Origin: Actinoplanes solisilvae
GTDB taxonomy: Bacteria > Actinomycetota > Actinomycetes > Mycobacteriales > Micromonosporaceae
DNA length: 64,000 nt
Direction: 5' to 3'
Assembly (NCBI RefSeq): GCF_003999975.1
Contig: NZ_RJAC01000012.1
Span: 1-64,000 of the forward strand
Shown: in pieces, positions 61,000 through 64,000 of the stretch
How the letters are laid out: every line of letters begins with the position of its first letter
Numbering within the stretch: the stretch's first letter is position 1
Notes under the pieces: generated by a model
Told to the model about the DNA's origin: nothing
Databases searched by the model: none
What the model saw: only the letters and a program-made list of their open reading frames with translations
Program-made: the position numbers and the translations under genes

Positions 61000-61331
61000 C
61001 CAGCCCGCGGCCGCCGGGCTTCAACGAGGTGATGCACTTCCCGGTCCGGCTCTCCATCGTGGCCCTGCTCGCGCCCGCGGCGCAGGTCGAGTTCAGCTAT
61101 CTGCGCGAGGCGACCGGTCTGAGCGACTCGGCGCTGAGCAAACAGCTGACCACGCTGCAGGAATCCGGCTACGTCGAAGTCCGTCGCACCGGGCGGCGCG
61201 CGACCGTGCGGCTCACCGGCACGGGTCGCAGCGCGCTGAACGATCACGCTCACGCGCTGCGCGTTCTGCTGGGCGACGCCTTCGGCGAAACCCCGGCCGA
61301 GCCCAGCGGAAGCGTGAGGCGCGCCCCATAA
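60996..61331 (+). CDS. Winged-helix (MarR/ArsR-like) regulator
   Basis: 111 aa from ATG 60996. Winged helix: FPVRLSIVALLAPAAQVEFSYLREATGLSDSALSKQL (in parts), TTLQESGYVEVRRTGRRATVRLTGTGR. No effector domain, so it probably senses a ligand through the dimer. Presumably represses its own unit through the 60495-60554 operator. Confidence 0.85.
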   Translation: MTSPRPPGFNEVMHFPVRLSIVALLAPAAQVEFSYLREATGLSDSALSKQLTTLQESGYVEVRRTGRRATVRLTGTGRSALNDHAHALRVLLGDAFGETPAEPSGSVRRAP

Positions 61332-61381
61332 GACGGGGCGAGCGGGCGGCTCACGATCGCTGTGCGCCCCGCCAGGCCTTG

Positions 61382-61485
61382 GCGTTGCGGGCCTTGGCGT
61401 TGCGGGCGGCTGGGCGTTGCGGGCGGCTGGGCGTTGCGGCCCTGGCGTTGCGGTCGGCTGGGCGTTGCGGGCGCTGGCGTTGCGG
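61382..61485. repeat. GCGTTGCGG short repeat array
   Basis: Seven exact copies at 61382, 61397, 61414, 61431, 61445, 61462 and 61477, with spacings of 14-17 bp. No open frame with protein-like sequence passes through it. The interval 61332-61648 contains this array and the ECF promoter. Confidence 0.8.
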
Positions 61486-61579
61486 GCAGCTGGGCGCTGC
61501 TACTGGGTGGGCGGTTCGGCGCTCGGCGGTTGGGCCCGCGGCGATTCGGCGTCGGTGAACGGAATTGTTGGCCTGAGTC

Positions 61580-61606
61580 TGTAACGGAGGAGGGGCAGCC
61601 GGACAT
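61580..61606 (+). promoter_or_regulatory. ECF sigma promoter, copy 1
   Basis: TGTAACG-N11-GCCGGACAT, 43 bp before the sigma gene start. Identical elements and spacing occur at 62170-62196. TGTAAC-like -35 elements are typical of group-IV sigma promoters. Confidence 0.7.
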
Positions 61607-61648
61607 CGTCATGGTGACGGCGGTGGGGTGTGGGCGAGCGGAGGTCGG

Positions 61649-62161
61649 ATGCGGCAGGCGCGGCAGGAGGATCGGGCGGCGTCGTCGTGGTTCGAGCGGG
61701 TGTTCGCCGAGCACTACGAGCTTGTCGCTCGGTACGCGTTGCGGCGGACCGGGGGATGGGAGGACGCGGCTGACGTGGCGGCCGAGACGTTGCTGATCGC
61801 GTGGCGACGGCGAGAGCAGGCGCCTGAGGGGGACGCGGTCCGGCTGTGGCTCTACGGCATTGCTCGCCGCGTGGTGGCCAATCATGTGCGCGGCGGGCGG
61901 CGACAGGAATATCTGATCGCTCGGCTCCGGTCGGAGCCTGCGCCGGCCGCGGCAGCCGACAGCGGCGTGAACGGAACCTCGGACGTTCTGAACCGGATGA
62001 AGCCCGGCGATCGGGAGATCCTCATCCTGATCGCGGTCGAGGGGCTCAGTCCGGCCGAGGCCGCCGTCGTGCTCGGCTGCAGCGCGGTCTCGGTCCGCGT
62101 GCGCCTGCACCGAGCGCGAGCCCGGTTCGCTCAGATGCTGTCCGCGACCGACCGGACGTGA
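61649..62161 (+). CDS. ECF sigma factor (RNA polymerase sigma-70 family)
   Basis: 170 aa from ATG 61649 (GGAGG 6 nt upstream). Sigma region 2: FAEHYELVARYALRRTGGWEDAADVAAETLLIAWRR (in parts) and LWLYGIARRVVANHVR; region 4: MKPGDREILILIAVEGLSPAEAAVVLGCSAVSVRVRLHRARAR (in parts). Probably controls its own promoter and that of the following gene. Confidence 0.93.
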   Translation: MRQARQEDRAASSWFERVFAEHYELVARYALRRTGGWEDAADVAAETLLIAWRRREQAPEGDAVRLWLYGIARRVVANHVRGGRRQEYLIARLRSEPAPAAAADSGVNGTSDVLNRMKPGDREILILIAVEGLSPAEAAVVLGCSAVSVRVRLHRARARFAQMLSATDRT

Positions 62162-62169
62162 ACGGCCGA

Positions 62170-62196
62170 TGTAACGCTCGGCTGGTGGCCGGACAT
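62170..62196 (+). promoter_or_regulatory. ECF sigma promoter, copy 2
   Basis: TGTAACG-N11-GCCGGACAT, 44 bp before the GTG at 62240, starting 8 bp after the sigma stop. The element excludes the ATG at 62195, which lies inside the -10, as the start of the next gene. Confidence 0.7.
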
Positions 62197-62239
62197 GAAC
62201 CGCTGCGAGAGTCACACGCCATTTCGAGGAGGCGGCGCC

Positions 62240-63262
62240 GTGCGTCGGGAAGAGAAGCAACGCGTTGACGAACTGGTGCGCCGGGCCGTTGAGCTGTCGC
62301 CCGGAGACGTCGCCCGGCTGATCGACTCGGAAACGCGGCGTTCGGTGCTGGAAGGCGTTCGGCGATCTGCGGCGCAGGAGGCGCGAGGAATGGTGCGGGA
62401 GAGCGGCGAACGGCCGGCCGGATTCGATGCCCGGCCTCCCGGGCCCAGCGACGACGACCGGGCGGCCAGGGCGGGAAGCCGGCACGTGATGCTTGACGAC
62501 GGTGACCTACGGGGACCTGCCGCCGAGGTCGTGCGGCGGCCGGGCCGGGGACGGCTGGTGCTGGTCGCGGCTGGTGTCGTTGTGGTGGTGGCCGCCGGGG
62601 TTCCGTGGGTCCTGACCGCGGGCGGCTCGGAGACAACCACTCCGGACGCCACCGCGGCGGTTGCCACGGCTTCCGCCGCCGGCTCGGCCCTCGACCGCTA
62701 CACCGCCTCGGATCTGCGGTTCTACCAGCCGTTCCGGCCGGGCCAGGCTTCGCTGCTGGTCCCGCAGCCGGTCACTCTCGAGGCGGCCTTCGCCGAAGCC
62801 ACCGTCACGGTGGTGGCCGAGGTCGCCGGTGTGCGGGCCGGTCGCAGCATCGGCGACCTGCAGCATGTGGAAGTGGAGCTGCGGGTGAAACAGGTGCTGC
62901 GGGGTGCGCTGCGGCCCGAGCTGAACGGAGTGGTCCGGGTCGAGTTCCCCTCGGTTTGGCGGCCCGCGTCGATCGAGGCGACGGCCGCCTCCATGCGGGA
63001 GCGGCTGCCCGAGAACCCGGGCGTATGGCTGCTGCGCTGGCAGGGCGAGCCTCCGCCGACTCGAAAGCCGGGCGCCCGGCTTGACGACCCGACGGCCGAC
63101 AAGAGCCTGTACCGGCCGATCCATCCCAACATCGGCGTTTTCGTCCAGGGCGAGGGCAACGTCGTCGCCGCGACCGCTCAGGCCGGCCCGGCCCGGGATG
63201 CCCAGCGAGAGGGTGAACAACTGCGTCACCTGAGCGACCTGGTGGCGAAAGTCAAGTCCTGA
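62240..63262 (+). CDS. Single-pass membrane protein, probable sigma partner
   Basis: 340 aa from GTG 62240 (GAGGAGG upstream). Cytoplasmic N-terminus (~120 aa, basic and polar), one helix RLVLVAAGVVVVVAAGVPWVL at about 110-130, and an extracytoplasmic C-terminal domain with LRVKQVLRGALRPELNGVVRVEF. Layout is like membrane-bound anti-sigma proteins, though the N-terminus lacks a clear zinc-anti-sigma motif. Its tail overlaps the convergent Fe-S gene by 37 bp. Confidence 0.7.
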   Translation: MRREEKQRVDELVRRAVELSPGDVARLIDSETRRSVLEGVRRSAAQEARGMVRESGERPAGFDARPPGPSDDDRAARAGSRHVMLDDGDLRGPAAEVVRRPGRGRLVLVAAGVVVVVAAGVPWVLTAGGSETTTPDATAAVATASAAGSALDRYTASDLRFYQPFRPGQASLLVPQPVTLEAAFAEATVTVVAEVAGVRAGRSIGDLQHVEVELRVKQVLRGALRPELNGVVRVEFPSVWRPASIEATAASMRERLPENPGVWLLRWQGEPPPTRKPGARLDDPTADKSLYRPIHPNIGVFVQGEGNVVAATAQAGPARDAQREGEQLRHLSDLVAKVKS

Positions 63263-63999
63263 AGCGCGACCCCCCGGATGGAGGCGTCGAGAACCTGCGC
63301 CGTGTGGGCGAGCCCGATCGTGCCGCCCTGACGGCGCAGGGACGCGGCGACCTGCATGAGGCAGCCCGGGTTGGAGGTCACCAGCAGCGAGGCGCCGGTG
63401 GCCAGCACGTTGGCCGCCTTACGATCGCCGAGTTCGGCGGCGGGCACGGGGTTGAGGATGTTCCAGATGCCGGCCGAGCCGCAGCACAGCTCGGGGTCGG
63501 CGATCTCGCGCAGGGTCAGGCCGGGAATGTCGCGCAGCAGCGAGCGGGGCTGCGCCCGCACGCCCTGAGCGTGCCCGAGATGGCAGGCGTCGTGATAGGC
63601 CACCGTGACCGGCAGCGGATGGCGCGGCGCGACCGGCCCCAGCTCGACCAGCAGCTCGGTCAGATCGCGTACCTTGGCCGCGAAGTGGCGCGCCCGAGCC
63701 GCGTAGACCGGGTCGTCGGCGAGCAGTTCGCCGTACTCCTTCAGCGACGACCCGCAGCCGGCCGCGTTGACCACGAAGTAGTCCATACCCGTGTTCTCGA
63801 ACGTGTCGATCATGCGCCGGGCGAACCGTTCGGCCTCCGCACGTCGTCCGTTGTGGACGCTCAGCGCCCCGCAACACCCCTGCCCGGCCGGGATCACCAC
63901 GTCGCACCCCTCCGCGGCGAGGATCCGTACGGTCGCGGAATTGACCTCGGGGAAGAAGGCGCCCTGAACGCAGCCCGTCAGCATCCCCACGACGGCCCG
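63226..63999 (-). CDS. Fe-S protein, glycolate oxidase GlcF type (partial at window end)
   Basis: About 258 codons; the start lies beyond the window. Two CCG domains: TGCVQGAFFPEVNSATVRIL, GCDVVIPAGQGCCGALSVH and then YHDACHLGHAQGV, DPELCCGSAGIWN, SNPGCLMQVAASLRRQ. These Cys-rich motifs bind iron-sulphur/cofactor centres in GlcF and HdrB-type proteins. The glycolate oxidase FAD subunits would be upstream, outside the window. Confidence 0.88.
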   Translation of the reverse strand, partial: RAVVGMLTGCVQGAFFPEVNSATVRILAAEGCDVVIPAGQGCCGALSVHNGRRAEAERFARRMIDTFENTGMDYFVVNAAGCGSSLKEYGELLADDPVYAARARHFAAKVRDLTELLVELGPVAPRHPLPVTVAYHDACHLGHAQGVRAQPRSLLRDIPGLTLREIADPELCCGSAGIWNILNPVPAAELGDRKAANVLATGASLLVTSNPGCLMQVAASLRRQGGTIGLAHTAQVLDASIRGVALQDLTFATRSLR

Positions 64000-64000
64000 C

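Noticed and set aside
61382..61485. CRISPR array
   Set aside because: The repeated unit is only 9 bp with 14-17 bp spacing, far shorter than CRISPR repeats and spacers, and there are no cas genes.
62195..62240. ATG 62195 as the start of the sigma partner protein
   Set aside because: It lies within the -10 of the second ECF promoter; GTG 62240 has GAGGAGG upstream.

Overview
The window is about 64 kb of very GC-rich DNA. It has dense actinobacterial coding, frequent GTG and TTG starts, GTGA/ATGA stop-start overlaps, F420-type enzymes, FxSxx-type STAND proteins, and paired PadR/membrane and ECF sigma/anti-sigma-like genes. Its carbohydrate enzymes carry CBM2 modules and Pro/Thr linkers. Together this suggests a filamentous actinomycete of the Micromonosporaceae (Actinoplanes-like). 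That assignment is an inference from gene content, not from a marker gene. About 67 genes or gene remnants can be supported. No rRNA, tRNA, tmRNA or CRISPR array was found.

Layout. 0-0.7 kb: end of an IS5-type transposase, two DnaA-box-like sites and a degenerate repeat block. 0.7-4.2 kb: a PEP-utilising phosphotransferase / membrane protein / TetR operon preceded by a duplicated operator-like motif. 4.2-6.3 kb: small hypothetical genes and a GNAT. 6.4-14 kb: a rhamnoside-use locus with a divergent AraC regulator, GH78 alpha-L-rhamnosidase, a solute-binding protein gene broken by an internal deletion, two ABC permeases and a zinc dehydrogenase. 14-22.8 kb: HNH nuclease, acetyltransferases, a secreted GH5 glycosidase, HAD/PadR/membrane operon, a His/Tyr/Pro-rich repeat protein, and a MerR/Old Yellow Enzyme pair with a textbook MerR-type promoter.

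22.8-34.4 kb is the most unusual stretch. It holds a 1,569-aa DUF4011-type SF1 helicase with a C-terminal MTES_1575/Vsr-like nuclease fold (the architecture of the hhe antiphage system), a WD40 protein, two housekeeping-like genes, and a 1,240-aa protein combining a ParA/MinD-like NTPase, TIR-like, NB-ARC and TPR regions (FxsT-like). This looks like a small immunity/signalling island, and the helicase's nuclease motif appears degenerate. 34.4-50 kb is mostly ordinary metabolism and transport: hydrolase, POT peptide transporter, succinate-semialdehyde dehydrogenase, an orphan ChvE-type sugar-binding lipoprotein, LLM oxidoreductase, SmpB, MMPL, alcohol dehydrogenase, IclR, ABM monooxygenase and a large secreted protein.

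50-64 kb: HxlR regulators with divergent oxidoreductases, a methyltransferase, a divergent pair of secreted CBM2 enzymes (SGNH esterase and PL11 rhamnogalacturonan lyase) that share a perfect CelR/CebR cellobiose operator, an F420-type nitroreductase-like gene, a membrane protein/MarR-like regulator pair with its own palindromic operator, and an ECF sigma factor whose promoter motif is repeated exactly in front of the next gene. The last gene is a partial glycolate-oxidase-type Fe-S protein.

Functionally, the rhamnosidase locus, the PL11 lyase, the SGNH esterase and the GH5 enzyme point to saprophytic attack on pectin (rhamnogalacturonan) and cellulose-rich plant walls. The lyase and esterase seem to be switched on by cello-oligosaccharides rather than by rhamnose.
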